A stretch of DNA of 64,000 nucleotides from Planctomycetota bacterium (GTDB lineage: Bacteria > Planctomycetota > UBA11346), in the NCBI GenBank assembly GCA_016745075.1, contig JADGDD010000001.1, positions 249,125-313,124 on the forward strand, written 5' to 3'. Numbering within the stretch: position 1 is the stretch's first letter; every line of letters starts with the position of its first letter. Under the pieces are notes generated by a model. That model was not told the DNA's origin, did no database searches, and saw nothing but the letters and a program-made list of their open reading frames with translations. The position numbers and the translations under genes are program-made. This document shows positions 1 to 9,233 of the stretch, piece by piece.

Positions 1-84
1 TAGCATTATCGTTGGGAAGCACCTTTGTTTTACTTCATGCACCGTTTCCATGTAATTCTATTTTTTACTCTATGACAATGGTTC

Positions 85-113
85 TTGCGTACGTTCCTTT
101 TATATGTTATCAT
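85..113 (+). promoter_or_regulatory. Possible sigma70 promoter of the M28 peptidase gene
   Basis: TTGCGT at 85-90 and TATCAT at 108-113 are 17 bp apart, 24 bp before the start codon at 138. Both boxes deviate from consensus, so this is a sequence-only suggestion. The rest of positions 1-137 shows no gene. Confidence 0.35.
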
Positions 114-137
114 TAGATAATAAACAGGAGATGTGCT

Positions 138-1106
138 ATGACTCGGTGGAAAAGAATTGTGGTTATCGTGTGCGGGTTGTTGCTACTGCCGCTTGTTGGT
201 CTCTGGGTGATGATTGCTCGTCCAACGATGCAGGCAAATGTTCCGTCTTCAGTTCAGGTGGCACCTGTTGAGTTAGAACAACACGTACGAATGCTTTCTG
301 AAACGTTTCATCCAAGAAATCATAGATCGTACAAGAATTTAGACCGCTGTGTAAGCTATATAAGTAAAGTCTTTCAGCAAGCTGGCGCACGAGTAACAGT
401 GCAGCCATTTGAGGTAACGGGCCATGTGTATCATAATGTCATTGCTCGTTTTGGCAGCAGTGACGAAGATCTCATTATAGTAGGGGCCCATTATGATTCA
501 TACGCAGATACGCCAGGAGCAGATGATAACGCTAGCGGAGTAGCTGGGTTGCTGGCTTTGGCAAAGTTGCTGGGTCAGGATTCATGCGGTCAGAATGTTG
601 AGCTTGTTGCCTATTGCCTAGAAGAGCCGCCGTACTTCCGAACGCAGGCTATGGGCAGTGCGACTCATGCGAATAATATTGCAGAGCTTGGTCTTTCTCT
701 TAAGGGAGTCATCGTCTTAGAGATGATTGGCTATTATACTGAGGAAGCGTTTTCGCAAGATTACCCAATTGCTGCCTTACGCCTTATGTACCCAAGTACT
801 GGGAATTTTGTTGCAGTGGTTGGCCGTATAGATCAGGGGCATTACACGGAGCAAGTTAAGGTTGGTATGCAAGGAGCTACCGATCTGCCGGTCTATTCCA
901 TTAGCGCTCCAGCAGAGCTGCCAGGTATAGATTTCTCAGACCATCTGAGCTATTGGCGGCATGATATGGAGGCCGTTATGGTTACTGATACCGCTTTTTA
1001 TCGTAACAAATCTTACCACGAACTGGATGATACTTGGGATCGGTTGAACTATATAACTATGTCCAAAGTTGTTATTGCTGTCTATGAGGCCATAAGACAA
1101 CTTTAG
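138..1106 (+). CDS. Membrane-anchored M28 family zinc aminopeptidase
   Basis: Likely a di-zinc exopeptidase acting outside the cytoplasmic membrane. Residues 7-27 form one hydrophobic segment (uncleaved anchor or signal peptide). The M28 signature is clear: H118 and D120 in VGAHYDS, the bridging aspartate in GADDNASG (129-133), the glutamate pair E162/E163 in LEEPP, and a late histidine in FSDHLSYW. The 322-residue length suits a single-domain M28 enzyme. The start has an AGGAG-type ribosome site at 126-131. prs follows after 59 bp on the same strand, with no obvious functional link. Peptide specificity cannot be read from the sequence. Confidence 0.85.
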   Translation: MTRWKRIVVIVCGLLLLPLVGLWVMIARPTMQANVPSSVQVAPVELEQHVRMLSETFHPRNHRSYKNLDRCVSYISKVFQQAGARVTVQPFEVTGHVYHNVIARFGSSDEDLIIVGAHYDSYADTPGADDNASGVAGLLALAKLLGQDSCGQNVELVAYCLEEPPYFRTQAMGSATHANNIAELGLSLKGVIVLEMIGYYTEEAFSQDYPIAALRLMYPSTGNFVAVVGRIDQGHYTEQVKVGMQGATDLPVYSISAPAELPGIDFSDHLSYWRHDMEAVMVTDTAFYRNKSYHELDDTWDRLNYITMSKVVIAVYEAIRQL

Positions 1107-1165
1107 GCTAATTTAAATCTTGCAAAAACTACAGGGCCGCTAACCTGCGCGCCGACGGAAATTCT

Positions 1166-2086
1166 ATGCGTATATTCTCTGGAAATGCTAATCGGCCCTT
1201 GGCCCAATCCATCTGTCAGTCGCTTGATATGCGTCTTGGCGAGATGACCTGTAGTCGCTTTGCTGATGGTGAAGTGAAGGTACAAGTACACGAAGATGTT
1301 CGTGGTGCTGATGTCTTCATTATCCAACCAACGCACACCAATGATTTCCTCATGGAACTCTTGGTTATTGCTGATGCTATGCGTCGTGCCTCTGTTGGCC
1401 GCATTACTGCAGTTATTCCCTATTTTGGCTATGCACGCCAAGACCGTAAACATGACGGTCGTGTGCCTATTACAGCCAAGCTTGTAGCAAATTTGCTGGC
1501 TACGGCAGGTATAGATAGGGTTCTGGCCGTAGATCTGCACGCTACTCAGATTCAGGGTTTCTTTGATATTCCATTGGACCATTTAAGCGCCTTTCCTGTG
1601 CAGCTTGAATACCTGAAGAGCTGTAACTTTGAGAACCCTGTTTTGCTGAGTCCAGACACTGGTTCTATCAAGTTGGCAGACAAGGTGGCAAAAGTGCTTG
1701 GTGCAGATCTTGCTATCATAGATAAACGTCGTACCAGCGATACAGAAACAGAAGTTGCCAACGTTATTGGTACCGTTGAAGGTCGTGAAGTTATCATTGT
1801 AGATGACATGATCTCAACCGCAGGCACCTTATCAAAAGCGATTCAAACTGCTTATGACCGTGGTGCTAAGAGCGTTATGTCGATGGCGACCCATGCTATT
1901 TTATGTGGTACTGCTTATGAGCGTCTTTCTAGCACCAATCTTGATGAGTTGGTTATTACAGATACTATTCCATTAAAACGTCGTTTTGCCGACCTACCGA
2001 TAAGAGTCTTATCATTGGCCGGCTTACTTGGTGATGCTATTCACCGTATTCATACCAATCAATCAGTGAGTTCTCTGATTAAATAA
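1166..2086 (+). CDS. prs: Ribose-phosphate pyrophosphokinase
   Basis: Makes PRPP from ribose 5-phosphate and ATP for nucleotide, histidine and tryptophan synthesis in the cytoplasm. The 306 residues are close to the usual 310-320. Visible motifs are FADGEVKVQVHEDVRG near 32-47, PYFGYARQDRK near 85-95, the VDLHATQIQGFF helix near 122-133, and the PRPP loop IVDDMISTAGTL at 211-222. The usual SPDxGG segment reads SPDTGS, a small deviation. The start has only a weak ribosome site (ACGGA). rplY follows after 59 bp; prs next to rplY is a common bacterial arrangement, but the usual third member pth is absent. Confidence 0.95.
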   Translation: MRIFSGNANRPLAQSICQSLDMRLGEMTCSRFADGEVKVQVHEDVRGADVFIIQPTHTNDFLMELLVIADAMRRASVGRITAVIPYFGYARQDRKHDGRVPITAKLVANLLATAGIDRVLAVDLHATQIQGFFDIPLDHLSAFPVQLEYLKSCNFENPVLLSPDTGSIKLADKVAKVLGADLAIIDKRRTSDTETEVANVIGTVEGREVIIVDDMISTAGTLSKAIQTAYDRGAKSVMSMATHAILCGTAYERLSSTNLDELVITDTIPLKRRFADLPIRVLSLAGLLGDAIHRIHTNQSVSSLIK

Positions 2087-2145
2087 CTGCAGATGGATGC
2101 ACGTACACGAAGTACACGCATAAGTATGCACATAGGAGTCGCACC

Positions 2146-2733
2146 ATGACTAACACTTATAACACAGAAGCCCGCGCTGGCTTTGGCACCACTGCCACTC
2201 GTAAAATCCGTGAAGCGGGTAATGTACCACTTACTGTGAGCCGTAGTGGCGCAGAAAGTTTGCACGTTCAATTGATCGAGAAAGACGCAGAAGTACTTGC
2301 TACAAGTGGTTCTTTGCTCTGTGGTTTGAACACAACTGAAGGCGATGTGAAAGTACTCGTTAAAGAAGTTGTTCGCCACGTACTGAACGACCGTATCTTG
2401 CACATCGACACGGTTGCTTTGGTTGACGATAAAATGATCAAAGTAGAAATACCAGTTCGCGCGCTTACAGGTAACTGTCCAGGTATCCGTGCTGGCGGTC
2501 TTCTTGAGCAAAGCGTTCGTAAAGTTAAAATCAAATGTAAAACTCAAGATATTCCAGACGAAGTAACCGTTGACCTTTCAGACAAGAACGTTGGTCAAAC
2601 AGTTTATGCTGCAGAATGTATCCTTCCAGAAGGTGCGAGCATGGTCACCAAACCACGCGTAGCTATTATGTCTGTCATCATGACTCGTGGTATGCGTCGT
2701 GACAAAAACTTGTCAGAAGACGAAGAAGAATAA
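2146..2733 (+). CDS. rplY: 50S ribosomal protein L25, long (TL5/CTC) form
   Basis: Binds 5S rRNA in the large ribosomal subunit. The 195-residue length and two-domain layout fit the long form: an N-terminal 5S-binding barrel (about 1-90, opening EARAGFGTTATRKIREAGNVP) and a C-terminal TL5-type domain (about 95-180, with VTVDLSDKNVGQTVYAAECI). The tail LSEDEEE is acidic, as is usual. An AGGAG ribosome site lies at 2132-2136. It is probably co-transcribed with prs and is followed 30 bp later by a strong intrinsic terminator. Confidence 0.93.
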   Translation: MTNTYNTEARAGFGTTATRKIREAGNVPLTVSRSGAESLHVQLIEKDAEVLATSGSLLCGLNTTEGDVKVLVKEVVRHVLNDRILHIDTVALVDDKMIKVEIPVRALTGNCPGIRAGGLLEQSVRKVKIKCKTQDIPDEVTVDLSDKNVGQTVYAAECILPEGASMVTKPRVAIMSVIMTRGMRRDKNLSEDEEE

Positions 2734-2762
2734 ACTTCTGTTGTGTGAAAATAATAAACAAC

Positions 2763-2792
2763 AAAAAGGCGACCCACTGGGTCGCCTTTTTT
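2763..2792 (+). terminator. Intrinsic terminator after rplY
   Basis: GGCGACCC at 2768-2775 pairs with GGGTCGCC at 2779-2786 across a 3-nt loop, preceded by five A and followed by six T. It ends 23 bp before the next start codon, so the epimerase leader begins inside or just after it. Confidence 0.9.
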
Positions 2793-2815
2793 CATTTGGA
2801 AAAAAAGGCTTTCGT

Positions 2816-3724
2816 ATGACAACTCATATAGAAAATGAACATCTCTCTGCTGTATTTGATACGGACTTTGGTGCAAGCATACTTACCTTAGAAGCAAAAC
2901 GAAAAGGAGAGCACATAACAATTATGCCAGATGCACGCGACCCGAAGATAAGTCTGCCAGCGTCCAATTTTCTTATGGTCCCGTATTCAAACCGTATAAA
3001 AGATGGTAAGTTTTCTTGGCAGGGGCAAGACTACCAATTGCGTGACCCAGAGGTGCACTCACGTCACGGAGATGTTCGTAAACGTGCATGGGAAGTGGTT
3101 GAGCACAGTGCAGATAAGCTGGTTTGTCATTTTTCATCATCAACGTATGCAGACATCAACTGGCCGTGGCCATTCACCGCAGATGTCGTCTATTACTTAG
3201 ATGGCAGTGCCCTTGTTTCAGAATTAACGATCACCAATGTATCGGAAACGGCCTTTCCTGTAGGTACAGGCTGGCACCCATTTTTCTGTCGTAGTTTATG
3301 CCATAAAGACGAGCCTGTATTTATCCAGATGAAAACCGAAAAGGTCTTTCCTGACGCTAATGATGACCGTGTTCCATCAGGTCCATCAGAAGCCATTCCA
3401 ACTCTTGGAGATTTTTCTGAACCAAGACAACTCGACCCCAATTATTTCATAGATGATTGCCGAACAGGTTACGACGGTAAAGGTTCCATTTATTGGCCCC
3501 AAAGCGGTATTCGCGTAACATTCGAATGTTCAGACAACCTGACTCAATTAGTCATGTTTAACCCAGCCGACGAACCATTCTTCGCCGTAGAACCTGTTAC
3601 TAACGCCAGCAACGGCATCAACAAATATAACGCTGGAGACAATGATAGCGGTATAGATATTCTTAATTCAGGTGAAACCTACAAGGCAGCATTTACCATG
3701 CGGGTTGACATTGAAAGTAAATGA
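2816..3724 (+). CDS. Aldose 1-epimerase family protein
   Basis: Probably interconverts the alpha and beta anomers of a sugar in the cytoplasm (galactose mutarotase fold). The ATG at 2816 gives 302 residues starting MTTHIENEHLSAVF. The frame is open further upstream, but that part crosses the rplY terminator and the end of rplY, so the later start is preferred. Family signs are PYSNRIKDGKF (substrate arginine), HSRHGD, the catalytic-histidine segment GTGWHPFFCR and the glutamate in FAVEPVTN. The stop overlaps the next ATG by 4 bp, which suggests coupled translation. The substrate is unknown; the sulfatase and glycosidase loci make sugar catabolism plausible. Confidence 0.88.
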   Translation: MTTHIENEHLSAVFDTDFGASILTLEAKRKGEHITIMPDARDPKISLPASNFLMVPYSNRIKDGKFSWQGQDYQLRDPEVHSRHGDVRKRAWEVVEHSADKLVCHFSSSTYADINWPWPFTADVVYYLDGSALVSELTITNVSETAFPVGTGWHPFFCRSLCHKDEPVFIQMKTEKVFPDANDDRVPSGPSEAIPTLGDFSEPRQLDPNYFIDDCRTGYDGKGSIYWPQSGIRVTFECSDNLTQLVMFNPADEPFFAVEPVTNASNGINKYNAGDNDSGIDILNSGETYKAAFTMRVDIESK

Positions 3725-4490
3725 GCATGCAATTTCGTGTTGCCATGGTGTTTTGCTTTTTACTGCTCAGTGTTTTCGTTATGCAAAAGGAGCTTTTCTC
3801 TGGAGGAGAAAAGTATAAAGTAGAGATGATCGTTAATGTAGATAAGGATGTTATCGAAGAGGGCGAAGACGAGTTTTCTTTGTTAAATGGCAAAGTGGTT
3901 CGAGTTCATTGGGTGAAAATACCTAGATCATTGAATTGTGGATTCCGTATTCTTCCTGCTAACTGGCCGATAGAAGACGGTGTTGGAGTAGTTACTCCGT
4001 TGCATATAGTAGCAGATGCAATTACGGTAAATGCTCCGTATTTTGACCTTGGAATGTCTGTTTAAAGGTTGATGGAGAGTTGCTCGTTCATGAGCGTGTA
4101 CCCAAGCTTAGCGGTATGGTTTGTTGTAATAAACAAGGAAAGTTGTTTCTTCAGTGGGCAAAAGATATTGAAGATGATGTGAACCTTGATTTTTTTCAAG
4201 CAGGCCCATTTATTATTGATCCTGGTCATCAAAAGGGGATTAAGAAACAGGTTAACCGACGGTTTAAGCGTATTGTGTTGGCAAATACATTAGAGGGAGA
4301 TATTTATATCTTTGCTATTGGTGCTGCGGATCTTATGGAAATTTGTTCGTATCTTTATGATTTTATGCCAAAGTTAGATCGTGCACTTAATTTAGATGGC
4401 GGTCCTTCTGCGATGTTAGTAACGCCATCATTTAAACAGCTTCCAGAAAAGGCAGTTCCGTTTATTTTACAGAAAATACAATCTCAATAA
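3721..4490 (+). pseudogene. Phosphodiester glycosidase (NAGPA-like) gene split by a frameshift
   Basis: Two adjacent open frames together make one protein. Positions 3721-4065 encode a signal or anchor sequence (MSMQFRVAMVFCFLLLSVF) and end in TVNAPYFDLGMSV. From about 4053 the neighbouring frame continues GNVCLKVDGELLVHERVPK and ends with ALNLDGGPSAMLV before the stop at 4490. NAPYFD, VDGELLVHE and LNLDGGPS are consecutive landmarks of the NAGPA/phosphodiester glycosidase domain (exopolysaccharide-related hydrolases). The break lies at about 4050-4063, and I see no classical slippery heptamer in the correct phase. A recent mutation or a sequencing indel is more likely than programmed frameshifting. 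It is coupled to the epimerase by an ATGA overlap. Confidence 0.75.
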
Positions 4491-4602
4491 AATGATTTGA
4501 TTGAAATTGTATTATTTTAGACTGTGTATTATGAAATGATCTTTTAGAGATGGTTGCTTAATAGGGTCGGGCTCTCTGTTTTTATAATTATTACTTATAA
4601 AA

Positions 4603-4632
4603 AACACCCGCTGAAATAATTCAGCGGGTGTT
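4603..4632 (-). terminator. Intrinsic terminator of pnp
   Basis: AACACCCGCTGAA (4603-4615) and TTCAGCGGGTGTT (4620-4632) form a 13-bp stem with a 4-nt loop. Read on the minus strand it is followed by a T-rich tract, and it lies 24 bp after the pnp stop. The remaining bases between 4491 and 4602 show nothing recognisable. Confidence 0.85.
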
Positions 4633-4656
4633 GTGCGGGTAACTATTTTATTCGTT

Positions 4657-6861
4657 TTATGAACGATTTTGGCGACGATCACCACCGCGATTGTTGTCGC
4701 GACGTGGTGGGCGTGGTTTGCGTTCTGGTTCAACGTAGCCTTCAGGTTTTTCTAAGAGGGCTTTCAGGCTGAGGCGGAACTTGCCGGTGCGTTGGTCTAT
4801 TTCTACCAATTTAACCGTTACTTCTTGATCTGTTTTGAGGTGGTCTTCAACTTTCTCAACACGTTCCCAAGCAATTTCGCTGATGTGTAAGAGGCCTTCT
4901 GTGCCAGGAATAAATTCTACAAAGGCACCAAAATCGGTCAGCGTTTTAACGGTACCAGTATATTCTTTACCTGCTTCTGGCAATTCAGTGAGGTTGCTGA
5001 TCCATTGTTTTGCTTTTTCAACGCTTGCCATATCTGGAGAAGCAATGGTAACGATACCATCATCAACAGTAAGGGAGGCACCAGTTTCTTCTTGGATACG
5101 ACGGATGGTTTCGCCGCCTTTACCAATGATTTTACCAGTGAACTCTTGGTCGAATTCGATTTGAACAATTTGTGGAGCAAAGCGGCTGATTTCTTCGCGT
5201 GGTGTTTCAATGGCTTCGTTCATCACATTGAGAATGTGTAAACGGCCTTGGCGTGCTTGTTCCAGCGCTTCGCTCATCAGTTCGCTGCTAATGCCAGCAA
5301 TTTTGATGTCCATTTGGAGGGCAGTGATACCGTCTTTGGTTCCACATACTTTAAAGTCCATGTCACCGTAGTGGTCTTCGTCACCAAGGATGTCGGTTAG
5401 AACTGCATAACGGTCGCCTTCCATCACAAGTCCCATAGCGATACCAGCAACTGGTGCTTTCAGGGGTACACCAGCAGCCATCATGCTAAGTGTACCACCG
5501 CAAACGGTTGCCATTGATGATGAACCATTTGATTCCGTAATGTCAGATACGATACGTATTGTGTATGGCCAGAGATCAGCTTCAGGAAGCATTGGACGTA
5601 AGGCGCGCTTAGCTAAAGCACCGTGACCAATTTCACGACGGCCAGGACCTGGACGACCACCACATTCACCAACGCTATAGCCAGGGAAGTTGTAATGGAG
5701 AAGGAAGTTTTCAAACACTTTGTCATTTAAGCTGTCGATCATTTGTTCGTCTTCAGCAGTGCCAAGGGTTGTGGTTAACAAGCCCTGTGTTTCGCCACGA
5801 GTGAAGAGAGCGCTACCGTGGGCGCGTGGCAGAACATCGAGGTCAACAACGATAGGACGAACTGTTTTGGTGTCACGGCCGTCTACACGGGTGCCAGCCA
5901 GAATGAGTTCGCGGAAGATATGGTCTTTGGCAGAGCCAAAAGCATTTTTGACTTCAGCAATAACCTCATCGTCATCACCACCCATTTCGGCAACAATTGT
6001 ATCTTTGATTGCAGAAATAGCGTCGTAACGCTCATGTTTGACTGGTGTTTGCAGAGCAGCGGTGATGCCGTCTGTGTAGTTTGCCAAAACTTTTTCAATT
6101 AATGGGTTTGCTTCTGGTTCGGTGAAGTCAAATTTTTCTTTACCAGCAAGTTTACGGAGTTCGTCAATACCAGCGCAGATGATTTTGATTTGATCGTGGG
6201 CAAGGTTGAGTGCCTCAACCATGCGAGCCTCGCTGACTTCGTTAGCACCGCATTCAACCATGGTGATAGCGTCGGCAGTACCAGCAACAACAAGGTCAAG
6301 GTCACTTTCTTCACGCTTAACAGGTGGGTTTACAACGAGCTCGTCGTTGATCAGACCAATGCGAACAGCACCAATTGGGCCGCCCCAAGGAATGCTGCTG
6401 GTGTGCAATGCGGCAGAAACACCAACAATGCTAAGTACGTCTGGTTCATTAATACCATCAAAGCTAATGACTTCAGATTTACATGAACATTCGCGTTTGT
6501 AGCCATTTGGGAACAACGGGCGTAATGGACGGTCTGTTAAGCGACAAACAAGTGTTTCTGCATCAGACGGACGCGCTTCACGACGGAAAAAGTTTCCTGG
6601 AATGCGACCAGCAGCGTAAGCTTTTTCACGGTAATCAACGGTTAGTGGAAAAAAGTCCAAGCCAGCGCGAGGAGTACCATCACAGACTGTTGAAAGGACC
6701 ATGGTATCGCCTTGGCGAATGATAATGGAACCATGGGCTTGTTTGGCAATATAGCCGGTTTCAAGTGTGATAGGAGTACCGCCAACGACGATTTCTACAG
6801 AATGCTTTTGCATACCGAGTTTTTGAATAGATTCTTCTCTGCTCATGAGTTCTTGGCTCAT
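4657..6861 (-). CDS. pnp: Polyribonucleotide nucleotidyltransferase (PNPase)
   Basis: 3'-5' phosphorolytic exoribonuclease of the RNA degradosome. Domain order is complete over 734 residues: first RNase PH-like core (about 18-150), helical linker, second RNase PH core (about 325-555, with the [19 protein letters not shown] segment), KH domain around 575-590 ([11 protein letters not shown]), S1 domain about 629-699 ([20 protein letters not shown]) and a basic RGG-like tail ([15 protein letters not shown]). The start at 6861 has an AGAGGT ribosome site; it adds about 16 residues before the usual family start. rpsO, the usual upstream neighbour, is absent. A hairpin in the leader (6917-6953) may serve in autoregulation. 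Confidence 0.97.
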   Translation of the reverse strand: MSQELMSREESIQKLGMQKHSVEIVVGGTPITLETGYIAKQAHGSIIIRQGDTMVLSTVCDGTPRAGLDFFPLTVDYREKAYAAGRIPGNFFRREARPSDAETLVCRLTDRPLRPLFPNGYKRECSCKSEVISFDGINEPDVLSIVGVSAALHTSSIPWGGPIGAVRIGLINDELVVNPPVKREESDLDLVVAGTADAITMVECGANEVSEARMVEALNLAHDQIKIICAGIDELRKLAGKEKFDFTEPEANPLIEKVLANYTDGITAALQTPVKHERYDAISAIKDTIVAEMGGDDDEVIAEVKNAFGSAKDHIFRELILAGTRVDGRDTKTVRPIVVDLDVLPRAHGSALFTRGETQGLLTTTLGTAEDEQMIDSLNDKVFENFLLHYNFPGYSVGECGGRPGPGRREIGHGALAKRALRPMLPEADLWPYTIRIVSDITESNGSSSMATVCGGTLSMMAAGVPLKAPVAGIAMGLVMEGDRYAVLTDILGDEDHYGDMDFKVCGTKDGITALQMDIKIAGISSELMSEALEQARQGRLHILNVMNEAIETPREEISRFAPQIVQIEFDQEFTGKIIGKGGETIRRIQEETGASLTVDDGIVTIASPDMASVEKAKQWISNLTELPEAGKEYTGTVKTLTDFGAFVEFIPGTEGLLHISEIAWERVEKVEDHLKTDQEVTVKLVEIDQRTGKFRLSLKALLEKPEGYVEPERKPRPPRRDNNRGGDRRQNRS

Positions 6862-6916
6862 AGATACCTCTTTAAGGGGTCATGGTGGCGCGAGGAGCTT
6901 GGGGCCTGTCCAAAGA

Positions 6917-6953
6917 ATTGTCAGAGAGGGTTGTTTATTCTCTCTATGACAAT
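6917..6953 (-). promoter_or_regulatory. Stem-loop in the pnp leader
   Basis: ATTGTC-AGAGAG (6917-6928) pairs with CTCTCT (6940-6945) and GACAAT (6948-6953), a 12-bp stem with a 2-nt bulge and an 11-nt loop, about 55 nt upstream of the pnp start codon. There is no U-tract, so it is not a terminator. In enterobacteria a pnp leader hairpin is cut by RNase III and mediates PNPase autoregulation; that role here is inferred. Confidence 0.5.
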
Positions 6954-7076
6954 CGTTAGGAGAGGGGGGCCAAGCGGCATGTTCGCGTACACCTCGTTTG
7001 TAAGAAGCGAGCAGTATGTTCTTTACATGAGAATAGCAAGCAGCAGTGAGAGGGATTGTGTGTGTCTTTTTTGATG

Positions 7077-7114
7077 AAAAAAGCGGAGGAATCGTAAACG
7101 ATTTCTCCGCTTTT
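7077..7114 (-). terminator. Intrinsic terminator of the OmpA-type lipoprotein gene
   Basis: AAGCGGAGGAATCG (7081-7094) pairs with CGATTTCTCCGCTT (7099-7112) with one wobble and a TAAA loop. On the minus strand it ends in a run of T. It lies 27 bp after the stop at 7141. Confidence 0.82.
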
Positions 7115-7140
7115 CAGAAGTTGTTTGCTGTGCTTTTTGT

Positions 7141-7785
7141 CTATTTTTGTGCTGGTAAAACAATGATTTCTACACGGCGGTTTTTGGAGCGCCCAGCTTT
7201 TGTTTTGTTGCTGGTAAGTGGGCGTTGGTCTGCATAGCCAGCAAAGCCGACCTTTTTAAGATCAACGCCTTTACGTACTAACTCTTGTAGTACAGCGCGA
7301 GCGCGGCCACCGGCAAGATGCCAGTTATCACTCCATGTTTTTTTGGTGCGGCGAATTGGTTGGTTGTCTGTATGGCCATCTACACGAATGAATTGTTTTG
7401 CGAAGTCAGACTTGATGACCTTGGCAACTTGTGCGAGACTGCTTTTAGCTGAGCTGGTTAAGGTGGCCGAGCCAGAGCGGAAGAGGATCTCATTGTTGAG
7501 TGAAATAACAATTTCGCCATTGCGATAGCTTACGTCTGCGCCACTGCCAGCAAGAGCATCACGAACAGATGCCGAAGGGTCAGCCGCAGGTGCTTGGACA
7601 ACACGAGGTTTTTGATTGGTGAGTTCGCGTATGCGTTGGTCTTTAAGGGTGTTTTGCTTTTTCAGGTCTTGTACCTGCGTCGTTAGTTCACCAATATAGA
7701 CGTCTTTTTGACGGACATCAGAGCCACCACAACTGGTCAGCAAGATGGATGGGCAGAGAATAGCAGCAAGTAAGATATGTTTCAT
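7141..7785 (-). CDS. OmpA/MotB-domain lipoprotein
   Basis: Probably an outer-membrane lipoprotein that binds peptidoglycan. The N-terminus has a lipobox, LTSC, with the lipidated cysteine at residue 19. Residues about 30-57 look like a short coiled coil (QVQDLKKQNTLKDQRIREL). An OmpA C-terminal domain covers about 95-212, with VDGHTDNQPIRRT and the closing NRRVEIIVLPAQK. The 214-residue size and layout suit a Pal-like protein with a coiled-coil spacer. It has its own terminator, and only a weak ribosome site is visible. The tol genes usually near pal are not present, so equivalence to Pal is not shown. Confidence 0.85.
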   Translation of the reverse strand: MKHILLAAILCPSILLTSCGGSDVRQKDVYIGELTTQVQDLKKQNTLKDQRIRELTNQKPRVVQAPAADPSASVRDALAGSGADVSYRNGEIVISLNNEILFRSGSATLTSSAKSSLAQVAKVIKSDFAKQFIRVDGHTDNQPIRRTKKTWSDNWHLAGGRARAVLQELVRKGVDLKKVGFAGYADQRPLTSNKTKAGRSKNRRVEIIVLPAQK

Positions 7786-7907
7786 AGCAAGATTCTGGAG
7801 TCCTTTTTGTCTGATTCAAGCCTTGGTGTTGGCGAATTTGTAAAGCGAAGTTCACTGTCAGTTATAGACACGGAGAGCGATACGGGAGCACTGTGTGTTT
7901 ACTCTTT

Positions 7908-7935
7908 CACCAAAGAGCCTTCGTGCTCTTTGGTG
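7908..7935 (-). terminator. Stem-loop downstream of leuB
   Basis: CACCAAAGAGC (7908-7918) and GCTCTTTGGTG (7925-7935) form a perfect 11-bp stem with a 6-nt loop, 31 bp after the leuB stop. No T-tract follows on either strand, so it may act as an mRNA 3' stabiliser or a poor terminator. The rest of the 7786-7966 gap shows no gene. Confidence 0.45.
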
Positions 7936-7966
7936 TCGCCATAAAAATGTCTGCGTCTTCTCAGTT

Positions 7967-9037
7967 TTAAAGACGTTCAATAACCGCAGCACCCATTTCG
8001 GAGGTGCTCAGTTTGGTGCAGCCTTCTTGCATGATATCGCCACAACGAAGGCCATCAGCAAGAGTTTTGCGAACGGCTGCGTTAATCATATCAGCTTCAG
8101 TGTTTTGCTTGAGTCCGTAACGGAAAAGCATTTCAACAGAGCCGATCATGGCGAGTGGGTTAGCAATACCTTGACCAGCGATGTCTGGGGCGCTGCCGTG
8201 GATAGGTTCGAAGAAACCAACAGGACCGCCAACGCTGGCAGATGCCAGCATGCCAATAGAGCCGGTTAATTGGCTGGCTTCGTCTGAGATGATGTCGCCA
8301 AAAATGTTGCCTGTTACGATAACATCAAATTGTTTTGGATCACGAATAAGCTGCATAGCGCAGTTATCAACATACATGTGAGAAAGTGCTACTTCAGGGA
8401 AGTCTTTGCTGACTTCAATAACAATGTCACGCCAAAGTTGGCTTACATCAAGCACGTTAGCTTTATCTACAGAACAGAGGCGCTTATCACGAGCCATTGC
8501 TGTCTGGAAACCAACGCGTGCAATGCGCTCAATTTCTTCGGCAGAGTAGACCATCGTGTTATAGCCTTTGCGGCTTGCGCCTTGGCCTTCTACACCGCGT
8601 GGTTCACCAAAGTAGAGGCCACCAGTGAGTTCACGAACAACCATGATGTCTGTGCCTTGAACAACTTCGCGTTTCAATGTAGAGGCATCTGCAAGTTCGT
8701 CATAGACAAGCGCAGGTCGCAAGTTGGCAAATGCGCCAAGCTCTTTGCGGAGTTTCAACAGGCCAGCCTCAGGCTTGAGGTGTTGCGGTTGGTTTTCCCA
8801 TTTTGGTCCGCCGATGGCGCCAAAAAGCAGAGCATCAGAGGCAAGCACGCCAGCAACTGTTTCGTCTGGTAGAGGGACGCCTGTCTCATCAATAGCAGCA
8901 CCGCCAGCAAGGTATTCATGAAAAGAAAGGGTATGGTTACAGCGAGCTGCAACTGCTTCCATAAGTTTAACGCCTTCAGCACAAACCTCTTTGCCGATAC
9001 CGTCGCCGTGAATAACCGAAATAGTCCAGTGAGTCAT
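7967..9037 (-). CDS. leuB: 3-isopropylmalate dehydrogenase
   Basis: Oxidises and decarboxylates 3-isopropylmalate to 4-methyl-2-oxopentanoate in leucine synthesis, NAD-dependent, cytoplasmic. The 356 residues match the family. Diagnostic segments are [11 protein letters not shown] at the start, [16 protein letters not shown], the [13 protein letters not shown] loop, [15 protein letters not shown] (catalytic lysine), and [38 protein letters not shown] carries the adenosine-binding loop. An AAGGA ribosome site lies 7 nt before the ATG at 9037. No other leu gene is in the window. Confidence 0.96.
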   Translation of the reverse strand: MTHWTISVIHGDGIGKEVCAEGVKLMEAVAARCNHTLSFHEYLAGGAAIDETGVPLPDETVAGVLASDALLFGAIGGPKWENQPQHLKPEAGLLKLRKELGAFANLRPALVYDELADASTLKREVVQGTDIMVVRELTGGLYFGEPRGVEGQGASRKGYNTMVYSAEEIERIARVGFQTAMARDKRLCSVDKANVLDVSQLWRDIVIEVSKDFPEVALSHMYVDNCAMQLIRDPKQFDVIVTGNIFGDIISDEASQLTGSIGMLASASVGGPVGFFEPIHGSAPDIAGQGIANPLAMIGSVEMLFRYGLKQNTEADMINAAVRKTLADGLRCGDIMQEGCTKLSTSEMGAAVIERL

Positions 9038-9174
9038 GAGTAATCCTTTTTTCTTTTACACGGAAGCTTTTTCTTTTGAGGCTGCTCTTTCGCCGTCTCA
9101 AAACGCAACTTCCTATTTATTTTCAATAGGTCGGCATGCTATGAGCAGTGGCGGGGACGCAAGGGATGAGCAAC

Positions 9175-9204
9175 TTGCGCATATCTTCATTTATATAGTA
9201 TACT
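9175..9204 (+). promoter_or_regulatory. Predicted sigma70 promoter of the HDOD gene
   Basis: TTGCGC at 9175-9180 and TATACT at 9199-9204 are 18 bp apart, 29 bp before the ATG at 9234. The GGAGG ribosome site at 9224-9228 lies downstream. The remainder of the 9038-9233 gap, shared with the divergent leuB leader, holds only a weak TTTTGAG...CTCAAAA inverted repeat. Confidence 0.45.
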
Positions 9205-9233
9205 TATAACACACTTGTGGTTTGGAGGGATTG

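Noticed and set aside
2059..2547. Open frame of about 160 codons on the minus strand opposite rplY
   Set aside because: It lies fully antisense to a clear ribosomal protein gene and has no recognisable product or ribosome site.
4055..4070. Programmed -1 frameshift signal in the phosphodiester glycosidase
   Set aside because: The TTTAAA run is not in the phase needed for a slippery heptamer, and no downstream pseudoknot is apparent.
8330..8872. Open frame of about 180 codons antisense to leuB
   Set aside because: It is a shadow of leuB with no family signal.
9075..9101. Attenuator in the leuB leader
   Set aside because: The TTTTGAG...CTCAAAA repeat is weak, has no T-tract and no leader peptide rich in leucine was seen.
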